From assembly GCA_028284445.1 (NCBI GenBank), contig JANQRS010000029.1, positions 62,001 to 126,000 of the forward strand: a stretch of DNA of 64,000 nt, given 5' to 3'. Both the position numbers and the translations under genes were made by a program. Shown in pieces: positions 45,476 to 52,778 of the stretch; position 1 is the stretch's first letter; each line of letters begins with the position of its first letter. The stretch is from Calditrichia bacterium. GTDB taxonomy: Bacteria; Calditrichota; Calditrichia; RBG-13-44-9; J075. The notes under the pieces are model-generated. The model ran no database searches. It worked only from the letters and a program-made list of their open reading frames with translations, and was not told where the DNA came from.

Positions 45476-46381
45476 TTAGATATGATGCCCGGCCGGCGCT
45501 GCTGGAAACATCCGCGTGCGAACCACTTCGTGCATCAGGATGCGAACCTTGCGCGACTGCGGAACGAAAACCCGGCCCTGGAAGGGGTCGTAGTTGCGGG
45601 CTTCAATCTTCAACAGGATGCCGCGATAGATTCTGCTGGCCGAATATATGGCAAATTGCGATTTGCGTTCCAGCATCGGAATGCCCGGCTCGGCTTCTTT
45701 ATAATATTCATGCGCGCGATTGACCTGGAACTTCATGAACTGACGCATACGCTCGCTCATCTTTTCATCGATGATATCGTTATCGCCAAGGCCAAAGCAT
45801 TTCAGTTCATCCTGGGGTAGGTAAATCCGGCCCATGTTCTTGTCTTCCTGGACATCACGCAGAATGTTGGTCAGCTGCATGGCAATGCCAAGTTTTTCTG
45901 CATAGTGAAAGGCCGTATCGTCTTTGAAGCCCAACACATGAGTCATCATCAAGCCGACAACACCGGCAACCCGGTAGCAGAAGACGTATAGATCGTCAAA
46001 ACTTTCATAGCGCCGGTTCTGGATATCCATTTTTACGCCTTCGAGCAAATCCAGGGGATATTCGATAGGAATATTGTATTTGCAGGCCACGGTAATAAAA
46101 GGGCTCAATACCGGATGCTCCGATTCGCCGGTGCGATATGCAACTTCCAGTTCGCGCGCAATAAAATCCGCTTCACTCAGTAATTCCTGTGCGGTGCGGC
46201 CGCGCGGGTTGTCAATCAGGTTGTCTGCATACCGGCAAAAGCCGTAAAGTGCATATGTTGCCCAACGTCGTTCCTGGGGTAGCATTCGCGCGGAAAAGAA
46301 GAAGCTTTTCGAATAATATGCAGTCATCGAACGTGCATGCTCAAATGCCGGTTTAGTAGACGGATCTTGCCAAAATTTCAC
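45476..46381 (-). CDS. crtB: Phytoene synthase
   Basis: 301 aa with a GTG start at 46381, supported by AAGGAG 6 nt upstream; the frame is open to 46441 inside crtI. Prenyl-synthase motifs: SKSFFFSARMLP, YGFCRYADNLID (first Asp-rich region) and the second region QLTNILRDVQEDKNMGRIYLP. It joins two geranylgeranyl diphosphates into phytoene, the first committed carotenoid step. No GGPP synthase gene lies in the window. It follows crtI by 13 nt. Confidence 0.95.
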   Translation of the reverse strand: MKFWQDPSTKPAFEHARSMTAYYSKSFFFSARMLPQERRWATYALYGFCRYADNLIDNPRGRTAQELLSEADFIARELEVAYRTGESEHPVLSPFITVACKYNIPIEYPLDLLEGVKMDIQNRRYESFDDLYVFCYRVAGVVGLMMTHVLGFKDDTAFHYAEKLGIAMQLTNILRDVQEDKNMGRIYLPQDELKCFGLGDNDIIDEKMSERMRQFMKFQVNRAHEYYKEAEPGIPMLERKSQFAIYSASRIYRGILLKIEARNYDPFQGRVFVPQSRKVRILMHEVVRTRMFPAAPAGHHI

Positions 46382-46394
46382 GATAGTCTCCTTC

Positions 46395-47909
46395 TTAGAG
46401 AATTTCCAATTGATGTTCGTGCTTGCCTTGCGGCAAGCCAAGGTCTTCCAAAACTGCTTTTTCCACGACCTCAGCCGTTAACATCACCCCTGGAACGCCT
46501 GCGCCTGGATGGGTGCTGGCACCCACCAGATAAAGGCGGTCTATATCTTCACTACGGTTGCCGGGACGAAAAGTGGCAGTCTGGGTAAAACGCGGTTCCA
46601 GACTCCAGGCACTGCCAAGATGATTATTGCGCTGATCCCGGAAATCTTCCGGTGTAAACAACTCGAGCACTTCGAGATGCTCCCGAAGGCCTTTTAGCCC
46701 AAAGTCATTTTCCAGGAAATTTAAAATCTTGTCTGCATAGCCCGGTGCCTCTGCCTTCCAGTCTGTGCTGCCTTCCAGGTTCGGAACCGGAATCAACACA
46801 TACATGCTTTCGCAACCGTCCGGCGCCATAGAGGCGTCGGTCCGCGAAGGCACGTGAAGATACATCGAAAAGTCCTCTGCCAGAATCTTATTATCAAAAA
46901 TGTCTCTCACCAGATCTTTGTAGCGCTGCGAAAGGATGAGTGTATGATGCAATAGCTGTGGATATTGCTTGCGAACGCCCATATACATCAGGAAGCAGCT
47001 CATGCCGTATGACATCTTTTTCACCTTGCGGTCGCTCCACTTACGGCGATGGCTGGCATCGATCAGATCTTTATAAGTATGGGCAAAGTGAGCGTTGGAT
47101 ACTACCGCGTCAGAGCGATGCAGTTCGCCATCGGCAACAACGCCAACTGCCTGACCGTTTTCCACAGCGATTTCCGACACCGGTGTGCCGGTGCGGACGG
47201 TGCCGCCGTGCTCGAGAAAGACCTTTTGCAGCGCTTCCACTACGCTATACATACCACCCTTGGTAAACCAGACGCCGCCGACCTTTTCCAGGTAGGGAAT
47301 CATCATATAAACCGCGGGACAGCGAAAGGGGCTACCGCCGATGAAAAGCGGATGGAAGGAGAAGCAGAAGCGGTTACGCGGGTCTTTGAAATAACGCGTC
47401 ACCAGACTGTATGCCGGTTGTAATGCACGCAGGCGGATTGCCTCCGGCATAAACTGCAGCATGGTCGGCATGGTAAATTCTTTCGCTCCCAGTCCATCGA
47501 GGATAACCGCCTTGTACAGCTGGCTGATATGTTCCATGAAGCGATCGTAATTCCCGGCATCCTGCTGATTGAATGCGGCCATTTGCGCCTTCATTCGATC
47601 GCTGTCTCCGGTGTAATCAATAAAGGAACCGTCATGGAAATAAATACGGTAGAAGGGATCGAGATACATCAAATCCAGATAGTCATGCATATCGCGATCG
47701 GCCGCGCGGAAAATGCTTTGGATAATGTCCGGGGCGGTGACCAAAGATGGCCCCATGTCAAAGGTATATCCATCTTTTTTTAGCTGGTAGGCGTGCCCAC
47801 CAACCATGGCGTTCTTCTCGAATAGCGTTACCTGGTAACCCTGGGCTTGCAGTCGCACTGCCGCTGACAGTCCGCCAAATCCTGATCCGACTATACTAAT
47901 CCGTTTCAT
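46395..47909 (-). CDS. crtI: Phytoene desaturase (CrtI family)
   Basis: 504 aa. FAD-binding dinucleotide fold at the N-terminus (ISIVGSGFGGLSAAVRLQAQGYQVTLFEKN, then GGHAY). Substrate-site region DMGPSLVT. C-terminal CrtI signature LYLVGASTHPGAGVPGVMLTAEVV. It desaturates phytoene to lycopene on the membrane. Next to crtB as usual. Two heptamer arrays separate it from the upstream CrtD-like gene. Confidence 0.94.
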   Translation of the reverse strand: MKRISIVGSGFGGLSAAVRLQAQGYQVTLFEKNAMVGGHAYQLKKDGYTFDMGPSLVTAPDIIQSIFRAADRDMHDYLDLMYLDPFYRIYFHDGSFIDYTGDSDRMKAQMAAFNQQDAGNYDRFMEHISQLYKAVILDGLGAKEFTMPTMLQFMPEAIRLRALQPAYSLVTRYFKDPRNRFCFSFHPLFIGGSPFRCPAVYMMIPYLEKVGGVWFTKGGMYSVVEALQKVFLEHGGTVRTGTPVSEIAVENGQAVGVVADGELHRSDAVVSNAHFAHTYKDLIDASHRRKWSDRKVKKMSYGMSCFLMYMGVRKQYPQLLHHTLILSQRYKDLVRDIFDNKILAEDFSMYLHVPSRTDASMAPDGCESMYVLIPVPNLEGSTDWKAEAPGYADKILNFLENDFGLKGLREHLEVLELFTPEDFRDQRNNHLGSAWSLEPRFTQTATFRPGNRSEDIDRLYLVGASTHPGAGVPGVMLTAEVVEKAVLEDLGLPQGKHEHQLEIL

Positions 47910-47972
47910 TGTTACACCTCTATATATATGTTAAATTTGTTCTTAAGTCTCGGTCGTTTGTCAATCTTGTTT

Positions 47973-48057
47973 TGCTTGATGCTTGATGCTTGATGCTTGA
48001 TGCTTGATGCTTGATGCTTGATGCTTGATGCTTGATGCTTGATGCTTGATGCTTGAT
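47973..48057. repeat. Perfect 7-bp tandem array (TGCTTGA)x12
   Basis: 85 bp of uninterrupted TGCTTGA units upstream of the crtI start, between crtI and the CrtD-like gene. In the transcript it reads (TCAAGCA)n. The open frame through it (SIKHQAS repeats) is not a gene. Confidence 0.97.
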
Positions 48058-48080
48058 CTTGGCTCATGACTTTTGTTTTT

Positions 48081-48135
48081 TATCCAGTATCCAGTATCCA
48101 GTATCCAGTATCCAGTATCCAGTATCCAGTATCCA
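48081..48135. repeat. Perfect 7-bp tandem array (TATCCAG)x7.9
   Basis: 55 bp of TATCCAG units, 23 bp from the first array and 18 bp from the stop of the CrtD-like gene. The unit differs in sequence from its neighbour but has the same period. Confidence 0.97.
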
Positions 48136-48153
48136 AAATATCCAACATCACAT

Positions 48154-49659
48154 CTAATACGCCGCCTGCAGCGTATGCGATGTTTTCTCACGTTTCTCAA
48201 TCATATCCGCGCTGATCTTGCCGGAGAGCAGGACCAGGGGAATACCCCCGCCAGGATGGGTTGATCCGCCCACATAGTAAAGCCCGTCGATGTCTCGGCT
48301 GCGATTGGCCGGGCGGCGAAAAGCGGTCATCTTACTGTTTGAGGAAATACCATAAATGCTACCGCGATTACTACCGTATAATCTCTGGAAATCAGCCGGG
48401 GAATAGGCCCGTTCACAGACAATGTCATCGGCTATGTCCAGGCCACAGGATTTTAGCTTGGCCTGGATGTGTTTGCGAGCCATATCCATTTCCTTCAGCC
48501 AGTCTTGACGGCTGTTGGTATACGGTGCGTTGATCAGAACGAACCAGTTTTCCATTCCTGCCGGTGCATGTTCCGGATTCGCCTTGCTGGTAACAGCCAC
48601 ATAGACAGTCGGGTCAGGAGGAATCATCTGATCATCGAAGATCTGCTGGAATTCCTGCAAATAATTTTCAGAGAAAAAGATATTGTGATGAGCAAGCTGC
48701 TCTTGGGAGGACCGAATACCCCATAGGAAAACAACACCGGAGAGTGACGGTTCAAGTCGATTCAAACGCCGGCGTGTTTTGGGGAATCCATCAATTAGAT
48801 CCGTGTTCGCAGCGACAACGTCTGCGTTACAGACGACATAATCGGCCGAAATCGTTTTTTCATTAGCAATTAGCCCGCTTACCTGACCATTCCGGTGTAG
48901 AATTTTCTCAACCGTCGTGCCGGTATAAACCTCAACATTGAACATCTCAGCCAGCTTCTCCAGGGCACGAACCAGCTCATACATGCCGCCATCGATGTAG
49001 TAACTGCCGAGCTGATATTCAACATGCGGAATGATGTTGAGCGTCGCCGGCGCTTTGTACGGATTCGACCCATTGTAGGTCGCATAGCGGTCGAAAACCT
49101 GTACGATTCGCGGATGCTTAAAGAAGCGGCGAATACCATTGTGCACGGTCCGAAAGGGATCGATGCGGTGAATTTGCCGGAGCGTTTTCAGGTTCTGGCG
49201 ATCAGCCACAACGGACAGTTCATGAATCGGGTTGTTCAGAAAAATGTCAGCAGTTAAATCGTAAATCGTCTTCGAATATTCCAGGAATGCCGGATATTGG
49301 CGAGCATCTGCCTCAGAAAATCTTGCTATTTCTGCCTGCATCTTTTCCGGGTCACCACTGGCGTCAAGGATCTGACCGTCTTCCCAGAAGTAGCGGCAAA
49401 TAGGAGCAATCGGCATAAAATTGAGATAGTCCCGGCGATCAAGGCCGACCTTACGAAACAATTCGTCAATGACAAAGGGCATCGTCAGAAGTGACGGACC
49501 GGTATCGAAGCGAAACCCTTGGCAGGTCAATTCGTTCATCTTGCCGCCCAACTGCGGGTTTTGCTCATATAATGATACCTGAAAACCGGATGCAGCCAAT
49601 CGAATTGCCGCACTTAAGCCGCCCAAGCCGCCACCAATGACGCTCACTTGCTTTCTCAT
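48154..49659 (-). CDS. crtD: CrtI/CrtD-type carotenoid desaturase
   Basis: 501 aa. FAD fold VSVIGGGLGGLSAAIRLAASGFQVSLYEQN then GGKMNEL; FDTGPSLLTMP; C-terminal YYVGGSTHPGGGIPLVLLSG. Paralogue of CrtI but clearly distinct. In a cluster that also has cruF and a glycosyltransferase, the second desaturase is most likely a 1-hydroxycarotenoid 3,4-desaturase (CrtD). A second phytoene-desaturation enzyme is the alternative. It overlaps the cyclase gene by 4 nt (ATGA). Confidence 0.8.
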   Translation of the reverse strand: MRKQVSVIGGGLGGLSAAIRLAASGFQVSLYEQNPQLGGKMNELTCQGFRFDTGPSLLTMPFVIDELFRKVGLDRRDYLNFMPIAPICRYFWEDGQILDASGDPEKMQAEIARFSEADARQYPAFLEYSKTIYDLTADIFLNNPIHELSVVADRQNLKTLRQIHRIDPFRTVHNGIRRFFKHPRIVQVFDRYATYNGSNPYKAPATLNIIPHVEYQLGSYYIDGGMYELVRALEKLAEMFNVEVYTGTTVEKILHRNGQVSGLIANEKTISADYVVCNADVVAANTDLIDGFPKTRRRLNRLEPSLSGVVFLWGIRSSQEQLAHHNIFFSENYLQEFQQIFDDQMIPPDPTVYVAVTSKANPEHAPAGMENWFVLINAPYTNSRQDWLKEMDMARKHIQAKLKSCGLDIADDIVCERAYSPADFQRLYGSNRGSIYGISSNSKMTAFRRPANRSRDIDGLYYVGGSTHPGGGIPLVLLSGKISADMIEKREKTSHTLQAAY

Positions 49660-50327
49660 GTCAGGGCCCCTTTGAATTTTTCATAGAGAATTGTGCATGA
49701 CAAAAGGTGAACGATACCGTAGCCGAAATCCTCAATTGGAATGGTTATGACTCGAAAGCCTATCTGGTAAGTTTCTCCGTAAAGCACAACCGGACGTGCG
49801 GTTAAATATCCATTGAAGACGAGAATCAGGCCGATGATGATGGCGAAAAATACGTAGGTAACCGGTCGAAGCAGCAGATCGGTTTTTAGCAGCTTTTCAA
49901 GCAGGGCTGTTAGCCCGAAAGTGATCAGGACGAGACCGGTATATTCTTTACCGGTCATAAAGACGATGATGCCGAGTGGAATACAGGCAAAAAGGATCGG
50001 ATAGAGAAAACCCAGCTGTTTGCTTTCGTGGCGCTTTTCGTTGCGGATAATTTCCCAGATAAAAAGGCACGAAAAGGGAACGGTGATAAAGAAAAGCCAT
50101 TCCCCGAGCGGTAGGCCGGCAATTTTTATGTTGGTTGTGTATAATTCATTAAACCACCAGTGGCGACCTGCGACAAGTGCATCCCAACTTACAAAGAAGG
50201 CCATCGGCAAAGCCAGGGACAGAAAAACCCGCGGCCATTTCCGATAATAGGCGTAGCGGCTGTCAAAGCTGAACAGCAGCGGACCACCGATGACGATCAA
50301 ATTGAAGATGAGATATTCGTATTTCAT
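49656..50327 (-). CDS. Lycopene beta-cyclase, fused CrtYc-CrtYd type
   Basis: 223 aa with about seven membrane segments. Two homologous halves each carry the acidic motif of the CarR/CrtYcd family: PLGEWLFFITVPFSCLFIWE in the first half and PIEDFGYGIVHLL in the second. It cyclises one or both ends of lycopene without an FAD fold. Together with CruF at the other end, mono-cyclisation to a gamma-carotene skeleton is expected. It overlaps the genes on both sides by 4 nt. Confidence 0.88.
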   Translation of the reverse strand: MKYEYLIFNLIVIGGPLLFSFDSRYAYYRKWPRVFLSLALPMAFFVSWDALVAGRHWWFNELYTTNIKIAGLPLGEWLFFITVPFSCLFIWEIIRNEKRHESKQLGFLYPILFACIPLGIIVFMTGKEYTGLVLITFGLTALLEKLLKTDLLLRPVTYVFFAIIIGLILVFNGYLTARPVVLYGETYQIGFRVITIPIEDFGYGIVHLLSCTILYEKFKGALT

Positions 50328-50911
50328 TTTTCCGCAAATTGGTTTTTGATTTGCATGATCTCGGCAACTTGAATAGATGGCAGGGAAGCCTCTTCAACAA
50401 GAAAATCAATCACGTTCATAATGAGCGTTGTGTCGTATTCAGACGCCTGAGACGGTAAAAGTTCAGCGATTTTACCAAGACTTTCGCGTGAATCATCCTT
50501 CCTGCCAAAGAAAAATGGCAGGTAGTGACAGGTGCTTCCGTGAATAAATAATGCCTCAATATCCTCCGGGCTCTGTTCGATGCCGCTATCCATTTTCGTA
50601 AGACCTTTCTTAACCCATCTGAACTTTGAAACCGGCCAGGTGGCGTGTTTGCCGCGAAGTGCATCAAGGGCTCCTAAATAAGTGTCTGAGCGGCCGGCCA
50701 TATCCGGATATCTCTTTTTAAGTTCAGTAAAAACAACTGTTGCCAATTCGATTTTGTCTTCGTGTTCGATAGACTGATGAAATAATTCTCTGCCATTTTG
50801 TAACATGTCTTCTGCGCTAAAACTTGAATCGGGGTCTACGGCCAACATTGACATCGACATACTGAAAATGATGACAAAAATGGTTACCAAAATGCTTATT
50901 GAGTAATTCAT
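50324..50911 (-). CDS. Secreted TPR-like protein, first gene of the carotenoid operon
   Basis: 195 aa from ATG 50911 (AAGG 7 nt upstream). Signal peptide-like start (MNYSISILVTIFVIIFSMSMSMLA), then an all-helical region with TPR-like spacing (ELATVVFTELKKRYPDMAGRSDTYLGALDAL; SPEDIEALFIHGSTCHYLPFFF). I recognise no named family. Its promoter is the one for the whole operon, and its stop overlaps the cyclase start by 4 nt, so it is made in fixed ratio with the pigment enzymes. Possible roles: assembly, export or binding of the pigment; none demonstrated. Confidence 0.75.
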   Translation of the reverse strand: MNYSISILVTIFVIIFSMSMSMLAVDPDSSFSAEDMLQNGRELFHQSIEHEDKIELATVVFTELKKRYPDMAGRSDTYLGALDALRGKHATWPVSKFRWVKKGLTKMDSGIEQSPEDIEALFIHGSTCHYLPFFFGRKDDSRESLGKIAELLPSQASEYDTTLIMNVIDFLVEEASLPSIQVAEIMQIKNQFAEK

Positions 50912-50958
50912 GACATACCTTCGAATCAATTTGTCGTTTGCTGATTTAACTTCAATAA

Positions 50959-50976
50959 GCGTTTTGAGCGTTTTGA
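50959..50976. promoter_or_regulatory. Operator: two 9-bp direct repeats GCGTTTTGA
   Basis: GCGTTTTGA twice in a row, ending at the -10 element of the minus-strand carotenoid promoter. It is the inverse of the repeats at 51011-51029. Confidence 0.75.
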
Positions 50977-51004
50977 ATATAAACCGCTCATTTTACTTTG
51001 TCAA
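50976..51004 (-). promoter_or_regulatory. Promoter of the carotenoid operon
   Basis: On the minus strand TTGACA (50999-51004), 17-bp spacer, TATATT (50976-50981). An operator half-site AAACCGCTCATT (50981-50992) fills part of the spacer and a double site covers the -10/start region, the geometry of a repressed promoter. Confidence 0.8.
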
Positions 51005-51009
51005 GAAAA

Positions 51010-51029
51010 AACGCTCAAAACGCTCAAAT
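51010..51029. promoter_or_regulatory. Operator: two 9-bp direct repeats (CGCTCAAAA)
   Basis: AACGCTCAAAACGCTCAAAT, the same half-site as 50959-50976 in opposite orientation. It lies between the -35 regions of the two divergent promoters, ending 3 bp before the regulator's -35. Confidence 0.75.
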
Positions 51030-51032
51030 TTA

Positions 51033-51061
51033 TTGACTTCTGCATTTCTCGGAGCTATATT
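51033..51061 (+). promoter_or_regulatory. Promoter of the CarH-like regulator gene
   Basis: TTGACT (51033-51038), 17-bp spacer, TATATT (51056-51061), 24 nt before ATG 51086. It is adjacent to the operator, so autoregulation is likely. Confidence 0.8.
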
Positions 51062-51085
51062 ACATCAAAATAAGGGGGATTTCCA

Positions 51086-51955
51086 ATGAAAGCGGAAGTT
51101 CAATTTTTTAACAGCCAGGAAGCAGCCAAGATACTTGGCGTCAATGTTTCCACTATCAAACGGTGGACAGATGAGGGCCGTTTGCAATGCGTGAAAACCC
51201 CTGGTGGTCATCGAAAGTTCTTTCTGAAGCATCTTGCATATTTCTTGGAGATGAATCAGGATAAAAGCAGCAAACCGAATCTGTTCCCAATGGAGAACGA
51301 AGAGGACCTGCGAATCAGTTACTACGTCATGAAAGGCGATTTTGATTATCTGGTGGATTATGTCGAAGAAAACGCCTTGATGTGTAATCGCGAACGCGTG
51401 CAGCAAGTACTCAACGGCCTTTATCTCGGACAATTCCCCCTGCACGTCATTTACGATCGTCTGGTTACGCCTTTGCTTCGCCGTCTCGGAGACCGTTGGC
51501 ATAATGGACTGATTAGTATAACTGAAGAACACTTTGCGACACATACAGTACGTGACGCGATTATCCGGTTGCAGGGCATCATTCGCCGTCCAACTAAGCA
51601 CTTGGGCATTGCGTTTTGTCTGAACTTCTCAGACGAATTGCATGATATTGCCTTAAAGATGGTGGATCACATTCTCGAAGCGCGTGGCTTTAAGATACTC
51701 TTCAGTGGGCCGTTAACTGTTCTGGATAATGCAGATGACGTTTTCTCTCGCTATCGGCCAAATCGGGTTTACGTGTCCAGCACCATCGTGGAAAACATCG
51801 AAAAGGTGCAGAAAGAATTTGATTTTCTCTGCGAAAACTGTATGAAATATGATGTTGGATTATATGTCGGTGGACCCGGTTTTGATTTCCTGAATATCAG
51901 CTGTGCGAAGCTGGAACGGCGGCTTTTAACGTTTGAGGAAACTGCGAAGTATTAA
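51086..51955 (+). CDS. CarH/LitR-type MerR regulator with cobalamin-binding domain
   Basis: 289 aa. MerR-type HTH at the N-terminus (NSQEAAKILGVNVSTIKRWTDEGRLQCVKTPGGHRKF). A helical cap at about 85-165 carries Trp138-His139 and Glu148-His149 (RWHNGLISITEEHF), the residues that in CarH contact the adenosyl group and form the light-induced second His ligand. The B12 fold at about 165-289 has E184-x-H186-x-x-A189 (SDELHDIALKMVD), the lower-ligand motif with Ala for the usual Gly, and VGGPGF. Expected action: in the dark, AdoB12-bound tetramers repress the carotenoid promoter; light breaks them up. It overlaps the SDR gene (TAATG). Confidence 0.88.
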   Translation: MKAEVQFFNSQEAAKILGVNVSTIKRWTDEGRLQCVKTPGGHRKFFLKHLAYFLEMNQDKSSKPNLFPMENEEDLRISYYVMKGDFDYLVDYVEENALMCNRERVQQVLNGLYLGQFPLHVIYDRLVTPLLRRLGDRWHNGLISITEEHFATHTVRDAIIRLQGIIRRPTKHLGIAFCLNFSDELHDIALKMVDHILEARGFKILFSGPLTVLDNADDVFSRYRPNRVYVSSTIVENIEKVQKEFDFLCENCMKYDVGLYVGGPGFDFLNISCAKLERRLLTFEETAKY

Positions 51956-52680
51956 TGAATTTGCTTGATAATAGATCTTTCCTGGTTGTCGGAGACAGTG
52001 CCGGCGTTGGTCGCGCAACTGTTGAAAGTTTGCTGAAAAGAGGAGCAATGGTGTATGGTATTTCCCGTTCCGGGATGGGCCAGCATGATAGTGACCTTTT
52101 TTCGCACCTCAGTTTTGATGTCACAAATAATGACACGTCTGACCTGGAAGCTTTTATGCCGGAGCAGTTGACCGGACTTATTTACTGCCCCGGCAGCATC
52201 ACCTTGAAACCATTTGTCCGTTTAACCCCGGACGATTTTCTCAGTGATTTCAATATTAATCTGCTGGGAGCAGTGCGAATGATTCAGGCAGCCCTTCCGG
52301 CTCTTAAGAAGGGCAAACCGGCTTCGATCGTTTTGTTTAGCACTGTTGCCAGCCAGGTCGGCATGAACTTTCATGCCTCAATTTCAGCGGCCAAGTCAGC
52401 TGTTGAGGGATTGGGTGTGTCACTTGCGGCCGAATTTGCCGGGCTCGATATTCGCGTAAATGTTATTGCGCCATCGATCACCCAAACCCCACTGGCGGGA
52501 CAGCTTCTCTCAACCGAAGAGAAAGTCAAAGCTTCGGCAAATCGTCATCCGCTCAAGCGCATTGGTCAGCCCTCAGACATGGCGGCCCTTGCTGCATTCC
52601 TGCTGTCACCGGAATCTGCCTGGATTACCGGGCAGGTAATTAGCGTTGATGGCGGCCTTTCCAGCTTGAAGCCTCTCTAG
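51955..52680 (+). CDS. SDR-fold protein lacking the catalytic Tyr
   Basis: 241 aa. Rossmann motif VVGDSAGVGRA, YCPGSI (NAG-like position), and C-terminal GQPSDMAALAAFLLSPESAWITGQVISVDGG all fit classical short-chain dehydrogenases. The active-site region reads NFHASISAAKSAVEGL: Lys is present but the Tyr four residues before it is Ile. The ISAAK form recurs in SDR-like proteins near light-regulated genes as I recall, so it may be a subfamily trait rather than damage. Activity is uncertain. Translationally coupled to the regulator (TAATG) and probably part of its regulon. Confidence 0.85.
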   Translation: MNLLDNRSFLVVGDSAGVGRATVESLLKRGAMVYGISRSGMGQHDSDLFSHLSFDVTNNDTSDLEAFMPEQLTGLIYCPGSITLKPFVRLTPDDFLSDFNINLLGAVRMIQAALPALKKGKPASIVLFSTVASQVGMNFHASISAAKSAVEGLGVSLAAEFAGLDIRVNVIAPSITQTPLAGQLLSTEEKVKASANRHPLKRIGQPSDMAALAAFLLSPESAWITGQVISVDGGLSSLKPL

Positions 52681-52778
52681 CAATTGGTCCTCTGATATTT
52701 TGCTGTTTTGCCTACTTGATATTCTCTATCCCCTGAATTAACTTAGTCCTTCCAGAAACCATTAGTTATGGACGAGAG

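Noticed and set aside
47973..48135. CRISPR array
   Set aside because: Units are 7 bp with no spacers, and no cas genes are present.
47961..48264. Frames with SIKHQAS, WILDTGY and SIQYPVS repeats
   Set aside because: They are products of the two heptamer arrays being free of stops; not genes.
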